DNA of 64,000 nt, from positions 1,985,309 to 2,049,308 of the forward strand of contig CACVBU010000616.1 in assembly GCA_902728285.1 (NCBI GenBank). Direction: 5' to 3'. The notes beneath the pieces are model-generated. The model searched no databases. It saw nothing but the letters and a program-made list of their open reading frames with translations, and was not told the origin of the DNA. Origin of the DNA: Clytia hemisphaerica (taxonomy: Eukaryota > Cnidaria > Hydrozoa > Leptothecata > Clytiidae). Shown piece after piece: positions 43,169 to 55,030 of this stretch. The position numbers and the translations under genes were made by a program. How positions within the stretch are numbered: the first letter of the stretch is position 1; every line of letters starts with the position of its first letter.

Positions 43169-44188
43169 TCAAAACATTCTGTTTAGCCAATCAATGCTCA
43201 TTGTCTCACATCCGGGTAGTTTTTTTTATTTTTCAAATATGCCAAATATGGAAGTTCAAAGCTGCTAACATCTAAATCGTCGATATACTGCCAGTCCAGT
43301 ATACCTTTCTTGAGGATTTGACTAGGAAACAGTCTGGAAAATAAAATTGTCCATTAATCAGAGGTGTCCGCCTTTGAGAGTGTCCGCTAATTGGAGATTT
43401 TACTTTCACTGTGTTACATATGTTTAATTTATACCCTGAGTATCAGAGGTTAAGTTTTCAAATCAAAGAAAATAGTAACCTCTGAAGACAAATAATATAA
43501 ATTTTATCGCGCATGTGTCAATCTAATCACTGTAGAAAAAATCAAAGATGAAGAGCAAATATTACCATATTAATGTCTAGCAGACTGTATGGAGTTTACT
43601 ATTTACGAATTCCCCAGAAACCTCCAAGTGTAGTTGAAATGAGTTTATTTCGAAAGAAATCTTTTACATGATCCCCAAATGTATAAGAGTAATTACTAAA
43701 CTTTTAATTATGGAAATGTCACTTTAATTGAATCGAAATAATGGACAGACTTTATGTTATGATTCTCTATCACTGACTCTTTTTACAAAGCATTGATGAC
43801 TTTTTGTAAGTTGTGTTTTCAACGACGGGAATAAAAATATCGACTATGACGCTCATCCAAGATCTTGGATGGTCGTCGTGGTTACTTTTGTCTTCGCTGA
43901 TTGCGCGATGAATGGAATCTCGATTCGTCGGCACAGCGTAAATATATGATTTTGAGCTGTGCTTTTCACGGTATTTAATTTAGGTTGAGGCTGCTACCTA
44001 GCCTTAGAAGTACAATAGGATAATTTTCCCAAAAAAAGTGAAAATGTCCACCATAAAATAGAAAAAAACACCATTGCTATAATAAAGAAAAAAAATAATT
44101 TTAACCGAGTTTCTGACTTTCAGTATACAATTATAAAGTGCAAAGGCATTTGAAATACGCTATCTCGCTACAATCTTTTGTGGAAAAT
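43169..44188. other. Intergenic upstream of the kinase gene
   Basis: No coding frame, RNA gene or delimited repeat is supported. A GATCTTGGATGG-like inverted motif lies near 43859. Confidence 0.4.
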
Positions 44189-44224
44189 TGACGTATCGAA
44201 TTAGGAAAAATGTATTTGACGTCA
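44189..44224 (+). promoter_or_regulatory. CRE pair in front of kinase exon 1a
   Basis: TGACGTAT at 44189 and the full CRE palindrome TGACGTCA at 44217 lie 208 and 180 bases before the start codon of exon 1a. The same pair with similar spacing precedes exon 1b. CREB/CREM/ATF-type bZIP proteins bind this site. Confidence 0.5.
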
Positions 44225-44396
44225 AATAAAAATTAAAAACATAAGAAAAAAGAAAAAATTGTTTCGAAAAAATCATCATACTTCGAACCACCTTTGAGAA
44301 TAGACACTTGAAGGATTTTTCTCGCTTTTTCGTGAGAAATAGTAGTATCGATTTGTTCATATTGATCTCTAACGATTGATATCGATTATAATAATA

Positions 44397-47300
44397 ATGA
44401 GTGGTATAGCACACGAATGTTTACAACATGGTTTTGTTCTGGGACGGAGCCTAGGCGAGGGAGGATACGGGCAAGTTAAGCAAGCGTCGTACGTGAACTT
44501 TAACTGCCCAGTTGATCCTCTTGCTCGACGGCTCCGCTCCTCTGGACACAATGACCAAGTAAGTTGATTTTCTTTCTTATACTATCATTTTCTTTACGCT
44601 CTTCCTATTCATCATGGATATTCTTAAACTTTCCGTGAAAAATCATCCTAAAATATTTCTATGGTATTCTTAGGTTAGGATCGAATTTTTAACCTGAATT
44701 TAAAATGTAGTAAATTTATACCTGAAGCACTGTCGAGTCTTACTCGGGGATAGTTGGAAAGTTAAAGTAAAAAAAAACCTAAAACATCATTTTTGTGTCA
44801 TGTTACCAAATTCCATGACCCTGATATTCTTAGCGTATTCTTAATCTTTTGCCAATTTTATTACGAATATTCTTTTAAAAATCTTTTGCTTTATTCTTTT
44901 ACTTTTTCTATACCTTATTGCTATTTTTACGACGGACTCGATTTATCACCGGCGTAAAAGAGGTACTATGGTACTTTAGGCGTACAAATGTTCGTAAGGT
45001 CGAAAAATCGCGAAACTTATGACACTTACTTTCGCGAATTTGAGGAAAAAATGTTTTTCGCAACCATAAATTTTCGCAAATTATTGGATCGAAATGACAA
45101 TTTTCGAATGAAAATAACCTTAAAAGTGTAAAATATTCCTTAAATCCGATTTAAGACGGTTGCTCTTCGACTTTAAAAAGGGATTAGAGGATAAAAAAGT
45201 GCCGAAAATTTGATATTTATTAGGGTTTTCAGGTTTTATGTATTTCCATTTTTTTTGAGAATTTTTCGCAAGCATAAACTTTCACGAATTGACCTGTTAA
45301 GAATTTTCAAAGACATTTACTTTCGCGAAAAAGATTCCCCAGGAAGTTTTGAAACCACGATCGATTTGAAAGTGCTCTAAAGTAGGTTCGAAGGGTAGAG
45401 TTTTAACTCTGAGTTTTGACGCTAGACTTAAGGACCTCAGAATTTGAGGATCCAGAAGTTCGAAAAATAGTCCAATGAGGTTCAGAATATAGCCTGGAAG
45501 TCTGCAAACCCCTCCCAAATTGAAATATTTGAATAAACTAAAGATATAGCCCAAAATCGACTTTCTCGCTGAAACTTTAAATCTTGAAAAACGTTAAAAT
45601 AACCGGAATTCTCAATATATTTCAACCAAGATTGTAGTATTGACAGGACCCTGTTCCAAATGATTTCATTATTGTAACATTATAAGTATGTAAGTCAGCA
45701 TTTTCAAGTTTTAGCACGGACATACCTGTCCCCTCGTAAACCTAGTACCGCCGGGTATGTAAGTCAGCATTTTCAAGTTTTGGACAATGATTGATGAATC
45801 CTTTAACAGAATTTAGACAGATTTAAAGCGACTCATATTATATCAAACATGTTGAAATTCCCCGGTTATAACGATATCCACAAGGTATTAAATTGTTTTT
45901 CGAGTCAGAGGATGTTTTGTTTATTTTGGACTTGTTTGTAGCGGCGGGAAGCGAAATAATTCTCACATTTAAAGCGGGGAAGACAAAATTCTACCACAAT
46001 ATAGGATCTCTTTCACTACTGGGGAGGAAGACTAGGATGTTAACTTTTCATTAGTCACTGGTAGGTCATAAAAATGTGTATCGTGTGTATTTTATGTGTC
46101 TGCCCAGCTGGCACCCAACGTTGTTTCAACGTTCATCTAACGTTATATGGACGTTGGGAACGTTAGATAAATGTCGAAAAAACGTTGTATGCCGACTGGG
46201 TGGATTCTCCTACGTAAAAGAAAATAAATCTTAAACTAAAAAAATTGACGTCATAGTGCAAAACTTTATTTGACGTCAAATATGAAAAGTTAGCTATTGA
46301 AAAAGAAATTTCAAAAAATGTTTTTCATTATTCGAAACCCACCTTCAGGCCTAGACTTGAAGGATTTGTATCTGCTCATTTTGAGAAGATAGTTGAATAA
46401 ATTTGCATAAATTTCATATATTGAAACGTTTGAATACTCGTTATGGTAGCTCATACCATAGCACACGAGTGTCTGCAGCATGGTTTTGTTCTAGGACGGA
46501 GCCTAGGTGAGGGAGGGTACGGGCAAGTGAAGCAAGCGTCTTATGTGAACTTTAATTGCCCTATTGATCCTCTCGCTCGACGGCTCCGCTCCTCTGGACG
46601 AAGTGACCAAGTAAGTTTATGTTGAACTCTGATTTGTGGTTTATACGAAACTGGTCGTGTTTTTAGTTAAGATACCTAAAGTTTCAAAGTTGTTTGGCTT
46701 CATTGTTAGACAGTGACTTCAAAACGTTCAAAATCATATTAGGGAAAGAAATTTGAACATCATTCCTCCTTTTTCATTGAAGGTTGCTATTAAAGTCATG
46801 CCGACTTCACGTGGTATGGCACCCATAATAATGGAGCTTAACGCAATGAACTTGTTGAAAGGTTGTCAGAATGTTGTAAGTATCTTTTTTTTTCAGATTT
46901 ATATACAAGTTGACGCATTACTATTCGATACGCTCCTTTATTCCCTTGAAATCGAATTAGAGAGTGTCAACTGTAAACTTTTCGTGGAATTGCCCGGACA
47001 GACACCGCTCCACGGAGAGCTACCCCAGAATATAAATATTATCAAATGAGCTTTCAGTACTTCCTAAGGTATACTGAAATCCCAGAAACTTATAGTGAAG
47101 AAATTGAAGAAACATATTTTTTCATATTTTGTTAAACTTTATTGATAAAAGGCATTTAAAGTCACGCCATAAAATAAATAAATTCTAGACGAGAAGATAA
47201 AAAAGGCCAATAAAGGAATTGGTCTTATTAACCGATTTCGCAAGCATGTGCCTAGGAGATCTCTACTAACCATTTATAAATCTTTCATTAGGCCTCATCT

Positions 47301-50300
47301 TGATTATGGTGATATCGTATATGACCGCCCGGGAAATGCTACCTTTGTGCAGAAGCTTGAATCTATTCAATATAATGCCTGTTTAGCTATAACAGGCTGT
47401 TTTCGTGGAACGTCTCAAGAAAAACTATATTCAGAACTTGGTCTTGAAAGTCTTGCTGACAGGCGCTTTGCTAGAAGAATGACATTCTTCTATGGAATTA
47501 TTAACAATTTAGCCCCTTCGTATTTACGTAACTACCTGCCAGTAAGACTTACAGCACCAGGTGGCCTTAGAACAAGAAATCCTATTTATCCTCTTAATAT
47601 ACGAACTGGGCGTTTCCGTAACACTTTTTTTCCGTACTGCATATCTCAGTGGAATGTTCTGGGAGGTAATATACGAGATCTACCTTCAATTAAAACTTTC
47701 AAAAAAGCAGTCTATGAATTTTTGAGACCCAAGCAATCTCATGTTTTTGATGTTCCTGACATTCAAGGAGTGATCTTTCTTAATCGACTTCGGGTCGGTT
47801 GCAGCCATCTCAACGAGCATAAATCTAGACATGGCTTCCGCGACACCTTAGACCCTTTCTGTGGTTGCCGAACTAACTCTGTTGAAAACACTCAGCACTT
47901 TCTTCTGCACTGCTCTATATATTCCCGTACAAGACAATCTTTGTTCGACAAACTTCAGACCCTAGGCATTATTTTTATTGGAAATAATATTACGGCCTTA
48001 CCAATAGAGTGAATTAGAACACGCCTGCGTCACAGACCCAGTGGGTCTCTCTACTCACTGGAAAGTTTAGCCAAAATTTTGTCTCCGGTGGGGAAAACAC
48101 CCTAAGATTTCAGCTCCTCTAGAAAATCGACTTTGTTTTCTAGAATGTCTATCACATTTGGAGTTTGATAGTAGTTTTCATCCCCGCTATGGGAAAAAGT
48201 TCAACCAGGGCTGTGAGACAGGGGTGTATTAGATCGTTACATATGTGACAATTCACACTTTTTATCTTCCTATAGGTCCAGATGCTGGATTTCTTTCATG
48301 GAGAAAATCATTGCTACCTAGTAATGGAGCTCTGCAAAGAAGACTTGATGACAACCTTAAACGAACGAATGCATACAAAGCCAAACATAAGTGAAATCTT
48401 CACACAAGTTATGAATGGCGTTCATCAATGCCATTTGAAGAGCATTGCTCACTGGTAAGATCTTCTTCACCATTGCATATTGGTAACCTTTTTAAAGTCT
48501 GTCTCAAAATAATTTGCAGCTGAGACAAAAATTGCTGTAATTTTTACTAGAATTTGAATCAAGTTGCGATTGTTCTCGTTGAAAAAATATTTGTGAGTGG
48601 AATATTATCAAGTAAAAATTTAGGGAAAAAATGAAAAATGAAAATGAAAAATGAAGAAGAAAAAGATCAATTTCTTGTAGAAATGTAGCATGATTAGCAT
48701 TTTCACAGGAGTGATTCTTCATCTTCCTTCTATTGGGTGACATTTAGTATTAATTTTACACTCCTGTCTAACAGCCCTGTTGGAACTTTTTTTTCACCAG
48801 CGGAGATAAAACTTTATATCAAAAATTTAACTTTGGACAGAAATTCTATGTATAGTATTGCTTCAAGCTGAAAAACCAGTTGGAATGAATGGCCTTGGAT
48901 TGCGATTCCTTTTATATTGAAATTCAAATGAGGATGCAATTAAAGTCGATTTCCCACCGGGACGAAATTTTGGCCAAATCTTTCAATGTGACGGGGTTTC
49001 ACCGGGTCTGTGGCACAGGGTTGTAATTTTAATACTTTTAATACATAGCTGCCAATTACGAGTATACCCTGCATAGTAGCAGAAGTACCATGAACTGGAG
49101 ACTACAAACAAACTTGGTGAAGTGGGTAGTAGAACGAACGGGTAAAGGATGTTAACTTAAATTTTACGGATTTTACAAAATTCATGTTTTTATGTTTCAG
49201 TGATTTGAAATTAGAGAATGTTCTCATTGATCACAATGGAGCTGTAAAAATTACAGGTACGTTCTGTTCTCAATGTTTTCATGAGCCATACCAGTCAAAA
49301 TTCATTCCAATAATATTTCAAAACAAGTCTTTTATACTAAGTGTGAAGATGTAAATACAAAATTTTAGAACTCCACCAAATAAGACGCTATGATAAGCTG
49401 TACTTATAAACCACTTATATATATATCTTTTGATGGAGGTCTGAAACCTGCTGGAGATTACAGCAATTAAAATATTCAGATTATAAACAAATCAAAAATA
49501 TATAATTTTTTTTCTCATTTCAGACTTTGGTCTTGGAATCATTCCAACCTTGTCCGGTAACGGTTGCAAAACATTTTGTGGCACACCGGAATACATGGCT
49601 CCTGAGGTCCTACGTGGATACATAGGCTTCGATAACACGCCATACAACCCTTTCAAAGCAGACATGTGGAGCTTGTAAGCTAATGCTTTTCTCTTTGATT
49701 TTAAACTCATCTTTAACAGTTCTTCCATAGCAACCTGTGTCTTGTGATGTAGATCCTGACGTGATTGATGAGAGCCGATTAATTCAAAACTGCATTACTC
49801 TTTCTGGAAAAGACGAAAGTGACTAGGGTTAAAAAAAGATTGAACTGAATAAAATTTAATCATTGCTTTCAATAGATTGTGTATAAGAATCCCGCTCCTA
49901 TATTTTATCTTTCAGTTCCTCTATTTCCCTGCTTTTATGCATCAAAACTCGTAAACGCTGTTTTTTAAATCAATCAGAATTTTGCTTTCCCACGGCCACT
50001 ATAATATTGTAATATGCTTTTACATTTTCTTTTTGCTTTCATTTTCAGGGGCGCCATTTTGTATGCAATGTTGACAGGAAAGTTTCTTCCCATTAATTGG
50101 TCAAAAGATTTATTCGTGTCTGACGGTATGCTTTATAATTCCTTTGTTTTAAACAGATGTCATCTTTCAGTTTTCAGTTCTATATCATATAATTCTTAGC
50201 CCTCTAATTACTTGTTTCGGATGAATCAACTTTATGTTCAGTATATATTCGACGCTAACGTAAATATTTGTTTTTTCGATTTTTTTGAATGATGAAAAGC

Positions 50301-52721
50301 TTTTTTAATTACTTAACTATACAGATTATGCCAGAAAACTTACTGGACGGACAAGTTCATTCTTTTTATTGTAAGGACACGAGAAATGGATAAGTAACCC
50401 GAATTTAAGGCTATTACTCTTGTCTGTCGAATAGACGGGTGGGGGGGGGTCAGGATAAGCAGGGAGGTAGGAAAATTTTCTAATTTCTAATAAGCGGGTG
50501 GGGGGGGGTAATTTGAAGACAGAATTTTTTTTAACTGATATCAATTTCAACAACAAAAAAGAAACTTTAACAAATAAACACGTAAAATAAGAACCAATAC
50601 TATAACAAAAATGAATATTTTAACAAGTTTAAGGTCTATCTACACTGTAATAAAATATTGAATTATTCAAATTTAATTAGCAGGGAGGGGGTTCTTAATA
50701 AGAGCGGGGGGATGGATTTTTTTCTCTCTTAGTAATCAGCGGGGGGACGTATATTCGAGAGACAAGAGTAACACTTTTTCATCATGTATGTAATCCATAC
50801 TGTAATTTTAGGTACATAATGTAAAAACCTAAAAAGTGTGTTTTTAGCCATCCTTTCCTAGATTTTCATTATCGGAAGATCTTCTACCGAGAGGACCTTT
50901 CATATCTATTAGTTTGGGAACGTGATTTAATGATTACTTTATTTTTATTGTTTAGAATTGCACGATCTGTTAACCAAATTGTTGAACCACGACCCAGCGT
51001 TGAGACCTTCTACGTCAGAAATTATCAACCATTCTTGGTTAACACCTTCTCCTTCAGTTATTGAAACGGTATGGCAATTGACTTCTTAAATATAGCCTTT
51101 TGAAGTTTTGACTTTGTATTTGGTATATTTTGGTCATCAACTTTAAGGGACCGAGTTCGACTTAAAAGCAAAAGGTTTAGAATTTTTTTCCCTGAAACAA
51201 AAAGTAATATGTACCCCCGAAGCACTGCCTTTCTCATGTCAAATTAGTCAAATTTTGTCCAAATTCCATCTGTATTGTAAGAGACAGGGATAAACTGAAC
51301 AAAATTTTAACAATGGACGCTTTTTGTTTTTAGGAATCCGAAAACAGTGTTGAGAAAGAACAGAAAGAAATTGTTAAGGTAAAAGACTTTGATATAGTGA
51401 ATAATGAAAACGATATTTCTACTATGCAGAAACACCAGAACCGCGGGAAAAACCCAACTAAAAGAAATCCCCAATTTATATCGTCTGTTTATTGTCTAGC
51501 ACGATTTTCGAAAGTTGCAAAAAAAAATTCATAATGTAAGTGTTTTTCATCATTTTTGTAGACTGTATCGCAACATTGTCAAGTGAGCGTTCACAAAGAT
51601 TCGAATGAAAAGGTAAGAAGCACAATGTTGTTTTAACGTCCATTTACCGTTTCATAAATAATCAGATTATGAGAACCAGTAAATATTGTTCGAGAATTTG
51701 CTTTTCTCATTCCTTATGATTTTCAGACTTCAGATGTTCTTATTAAACTTACTTTAATCATTAGTTGACTTATAAAGTTCTCAAAACTAGATTTTTTTAA
51801 TTTATGCAACATTTTTGAGAGTCTCAAAAATTGATCTTTGTAATCCTTGCAGGAAACTTGGAAATGAAACTCTATAAATGTAAACCTGACTAAATATAAA
51901 CCTGTTAACTTTAGGCACAAAAAATGAAGAGCCAAAAATCAGAAGAACTCGCCTCGCAAGATGTGAGAGTACAATCAAACGAATACCAACTTCGTACGTT
52001 CTTCATCGCTGACAATAAGACATTCAAACGGTAAGTTTGTTACTTCGAAGCTTTTATTTTCGATGATTTACAAAGCAGGTGTAGTAATTATAAAGCATAA
52101 ATAACGAAATAATTTTCGCAATTTGTGCAACCGGTGAAATTCACTCTATCTAATGTCTTAAATGCTATGTAAGCAAATTATAGTTATACCCTTTAACCCT
52201 TCAAATCTAAGTGACCTGTATATACGCTCAAAATTAGCCAATATATTATATCGAGTCCCAGAATTACGAATAACACCTGACCACTTGATTTAAAAAAAGG
52301 CATACACATGTAGCTTTCAGAAAGAGTGTAAATATACCCTTCTAATGGTGCAAAAACTGCTGTCTTACTCTAAAGCTACAAGCTTTTATGCCAGTTCGAA
52401 GTTTTAGATTTCAAAAAAAGAAAGCTGAGGTATTGCACACTGAAGAGATTAACATCTGAAAATGATGGCATTTTAGCAAGTTATCGATTACCCCTATACC
52501 CCTTTTGATTTTCATTTACAAAATCCACCTAATAGGCAATGTGCTGTCAATATTTTGTTTGCATATAACATTTTAAAAACAATTTTTCTTTGTTTTGTAT
52601 CAGAGATCACGTGAATGTCGCTTCCAATCCTAAATTCCCTAATGGACATCATTTTCAGCCTGCTGAATTATGGGACTATCCTAACGGTCACCATTTTCCT
52701 TGCATGGAATTCTGGGAATGA
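44397..52721 (+). CDS. CAMK/TSSK-like Ser/Thr protein kinase, eleven exons
   Basis: Exons 44397-44558 (or alternative 46443-46608), 46783-46875, 48276-48454, 49201-49256, 49524-49674, 50049-50125, 50956-51068, 51334-51378, 51562-51612, 51915-52030 and 52604-52721 join in phase to 386 residues. Motifs in order: glycine loop LGRSLGEGGYGQV (15-27), VAIK with Lys 58, helix-C Glu 72, HCDLKLEN (144-151), DFG (164-166), CGTPEYMAPE (182-191), and RPSTSEIINHSWL near the end of the domain. A short charged tail ends with the repeated PNGHHF. The layout is that of CAMK-group kinases, closest in my judgement to the TSSK type. The HRD arginine is Cys, so it is a non-RD kinase, but the catalytic Asp, the Lys and the DFG are kept. 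The domain is complete and should be active. A LINE fragment and two MITEs sit in its introns. Confidence 0.93.
45334..45640. mobile_element. MITE X, copy 1 (intron of kinase)
   Basis: Shares GTGCTCTAAAGTAGGTTCGA, AGGGTAGAGTTTTAACTCTG, AGCCTGGAAGTCTGC, CCTCCCAAATTGAAATATT and CAATATATTTCAACCAAGAT with the two copies at 59814-60131 and 60463-60805. The left end is degraded. Confidence 0.75.
45687..45785. repeat. Short direct repeat, two copies
   Basis: GTATGTAAGTCAGCATTTTC plus AAGTTTT occurs twice, about 68 bases apart. Confidence 0.85.
46103..46201. mobile_element. Palindromic AACGTT mini-element, copy 2
   Basis: CCCAGCTGGCACCCAACGTT, GTTTCAACGTTCATCTAACG and AACGTTGTATGCCGACTGGG; same family as 25972-26045. 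Confidence 0.7.
46246..46278 (+). promoter_or_regulatory. CRE pair in front of kinase exon 1b
   Basis: TGACGTCA occurs at 46246 and at 46271, 197 and 172 bases before the exon 1b start codon. The element, its surroundings (TTTGACGTCAAAT, TTCGAAACC, ACTTGAAGGATTT) and its distance match the region in front of exon 1a. Confidence 0.5.
46443..46608 (+). CDS. Duplicate first exon 1b of the kinase
   Basis: Encodes MVAHTIAHECLQHGFVLGRS and the same glycine loop as exon 1a, with the same donor (GACCAA|GTAAGT) and phase. Compared codon by codon with 44397-44558, about twelve differences are silent and three change the residue (V/I, H/R, N/S), all three at the C-terminal end. This points to selection on both copies. 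It can splice to exon 2 at 46783 directly. Confidence 0.85.
47185..48012 (+). pseudogene. 5'-truncated LINE reverse transcriptase C-terminus
   Basis: Open frame in a kinase intron with KKANKGIGLINRFRKHVPRR, SLLTIYKSFIRPHLDYGDIV, YDRPGNATFVQKLESIQYNA, LGLESLADRRFARRM, and a late Cys/His motif (CGCRTNSVENTQHFLLHC). These are typical of the region after the catalytic core in jockey-like non-LTR retrotransposons. The catalytic YADD part and ORF1 are missing, so it is dead on arrival, though its frame is intact for about 270 codons. A MITE at 48019 abuts the 3' end. Confidence 0.85.
48019..48227. mobile_element. MITE, ACACCCC family, copy 3 (209 bp)
   Basis: Starts ACACGCCTGCGTCACAGACC and ends GCTGTGAGACAGGGGTGT. 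The 6-bp target duplication ATTAGA (48013-48018 and 48228-48233) is perfect. Kinase intron 2. Confidence 0.88.
48758..49024. mobile_element. MITE, ACACCCC family, copy 4 (267 bp)
   Basis: Starts ACACTCCTGTCTAACAGCCC and ends GGTCTGTGGCACAGGGTTGT. The 6-bp target duplication AATTTT (48752-48757 and 49025-49030) is perfect. Opposite orientation to copy 3; kinase intron 3. Confidence 0.85.
50430..50770 (+). repeat. G-run repeats in a kinase intron
   Basis: GACGGGTGGGGGGGGGTCAG, AAGCGGGTGGGGGGGGGTAA, GCAGGGAGGGGG, GAGCGGGGGGATGG and CAGCGGGGGGACG lie within 340 bases on the sense strand. Each offers stacked guanines; G-quadruplex formation is possible. Confidence 0.6.
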
Positions 52722-53182
52722 ATTAAGCAAAAATAATTTATTAGTTTTTTTCAATTTTGTAAATAGTATACAATGATGGTGTTACATCAAACCAAAATCA
52801 AAACTAAAACAAAATATAAAAAACGACTCATAAACAATACACCTACTCCTCACTACCCCTGTCTAGATCTAGCCCTCTGCGAATCGATTTTCCTTTTTGA
52901 AGACTAAAACGGTTTTTGCCAATGAAGATTGTGCGACCCAATTGTCTTAACGTATAATCGGTATCCAAGTAAGATCAAATCACCACATACATTTTGTAAA
53001 TTATTGCCTTTTTGTAAATACTCAATTTTTATTTCTCATTGTTGTTTTGGATGAATATGTAAAATCTTTGTTTTAAGAACAATCCAAACCATTGTAAAGA
53101 AACTTTCCAGCCAAAAATATTCCGTAGCTCTCTAAAAGAATCTTTACTTTACGCTAGGGTTAAAGTACCATTAGAGAGTGTA
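52722..53182. other. 3' flank of the kinase gene
   Basis: AT-rich sequence, probably the 3' UTR and polyadenylation region; no separate gene is seen. Confidence 0.4.
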
Positions 53183-53389
53183 AATAGACCTTTTCATAAA
53201 TTACGTCACGAACATCACTTGCCTCGTTTTGAAATTATTGCCATGGTGATTAACTCCCAGCGGATTTTATTAAAACTACTTTCTATTAATTAAAAAATCA
53301 TTTAATGTCTCAAGAGACATAATTACTATGAAAATTGTTTGAATACGAGGCAAGTGATGTTCGTGACGTAATTTGTGAAAAGGTCTATT
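53183..53389. mobile_element. MITE with ~46-bp near-perfect inverted ends (207 bp)
   Basis: AATAGACCTTTTCATAAATT, ACGTCACGAACATCACTTGC and CTCGTTTT are mirrored at the right end, with only about three mismatches. The core is AT-rich and non-coding. Target duplication not resolved. Confidence 0.88.
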
Positions 53390-53559
53390 CAAGTAAAAGA
53401 GCGCTGATCGGCAAAATACACCTTTTAAACTGCTTAATATCTCAATTAGAAGTTTGTCTGTAAGTTTGGACTAGTTGAATAATGAAAACATTTAATACTT
53501 CTGTCAAACATAGTCTCAAGGTTCTGCTTTAGAGGTCGGTGTCAAGAATGCCTCTAAAG

Positions 53560-54640
53560 TTTGTTAGGCAGTGTCCGCGTCTATCCCGGGCATTATTTAC
53601 GTTGATGATGGATACCAGAGTATTATCTGGACCTTTTCATTCTGACGTCAAAAAAAAACTGAACGGATGTGTTAAAAGATGTAAATATGGGGGAGAAAAT
53701 TCAGGAAAATCTACAAAAACAACTGAATCAAGCATCAATTTACGACCTTTGCACCCATCTGAATGTGTTGCAAGTGAAGAAGGAAAATCCAAAGACATAC
53801 TTGAATGTAAGAAGTGCAATCGAATCGTACACTACATTTGTTCAAAGCTCCCTGTCTATAAAATCTAGTTATGTCTAACATACAAATCGAGAGCTTTCAT
53901 TTGTCAAAACTGCGTCGTGATAACTCTTGATCTATTGGAACGGGTTAATTCATGTGAAACATCAACAATTTCAGGATTTTGAAAGGAGATAAAAGCTTGT
54001 GGAAACATAATGAAAGCCGAGGACGTAGAAATCAATCAACTGAAGTCCAAAGACGTCAAATCAGCGAAATAAAGGATAGTTTTGAAACCAGAATGGCAAC
54101 AATCGAAAAGAAAATGGAAGACATTATTGAAACGAAAGAAGAAAATAGATCACAAAGCTACGCAGGAGTCGCGTCGAGGCAAATTGAGAAGAACATAGAA
54201 AACGTATTTCGAAGGGAAAAACAGGAGGAACGACAGATTCAATCCATAGCATGCAATTCCATTCTTAATGGTGTTGACGAACCCACTGAAGATTCAGAGA
54301 AGTCAATCAAAATTTATGACGAAGAATACCTTCATGAAAAAGTCTTACCTTTGATGCTACGCTTAAGGAATATAAAATTTGAAAAAACTCAAAGAATCGG
54401 AAAACTTTCGAAGGAAAGAGAAGATGAAAAACGCTATCGACCAATAAAAGTCCGATTTGCAAACGAAAGAGACAAAAATACATTGTTAAAAAAGAAAGAT
54501 TGCTCTTCCGGGTGACAGAAAATCTTACGAAAAATGAAAAGAAGACAATCAAAGAGTGGTTTATCCCAAGAAATGAATAATTCAATTAAGGACGCAAAGC
54601 TTTAAATTCAAAGTCAGGGGGAGCCATAGGAAAAAACTCT
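53560..54640 (+). pseudogene. LINE ORF1-like relic with PHD-like finger, copy 1
   Basis: Broken frames carry ILECKKCNRIVHYICSKLPV (a C-x2-C, H-Y-x-C finger), then after frame changes ICQNC, a coiled-coil stretch (SEIKDSFETRMATIEKKMED, REKQEERQIQSI), and YRPIKVRFANERDKNTLLKK. This order is that of ORF1 proteins of some cnidarian LINEs, which bind the element's RNA. Stops and shifts make it non-functional, and no reverse transcriptase follows. Confidence 0.7.
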
Positions 54641-54649
54641 GTCTTAAGA

Positions 54650-55030
54650 AAATTGTACACCGAACAAAGAGCGGTTCATAGAGGCCCATGTTCTTGCACG
54701 GTGGCCTGCGAACTTTTATAGTATTATTATAGCAGGCATAAAAAACGATATTACACAAGAAAGGAGGAGATTGACTTATTATGAAAATGCACTCCTGTAT
54801 CGCAGATTTGTAGGGATCACCTCTTTATTTCAAAGTCTTTCTAGAATTTATCCCTGGATAAAAATATCCACTTAAACTGGATTACAAACGGTTACAAAAG
54901 GGAAGAGAATTGAAAGTTTAGAGCTAGTCTACTTTGCGTGACTAAAATGTCTAAATAGCTCCTCAAAGGCTTTAAAAATTATTATTGAATTCTTGAATAT
55001 TTTCAACAGAAGAGGATTCTATCGGTTAAG
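54650..55030. other. Between LINE relic and secreted-protein gene
   Basis: No gene seen. The promoter of the gene starting at 55031 should lie here, but no clear core element was recognised. Confidence 0.35.

Noticed and set aside
44217-44224. Treating each TGACGTCA in the window as regulatory
   Set aside because: The motif also occurs in the minisatellite and foldbacks; only the pairs duplicated before the kinase starts have positional support.
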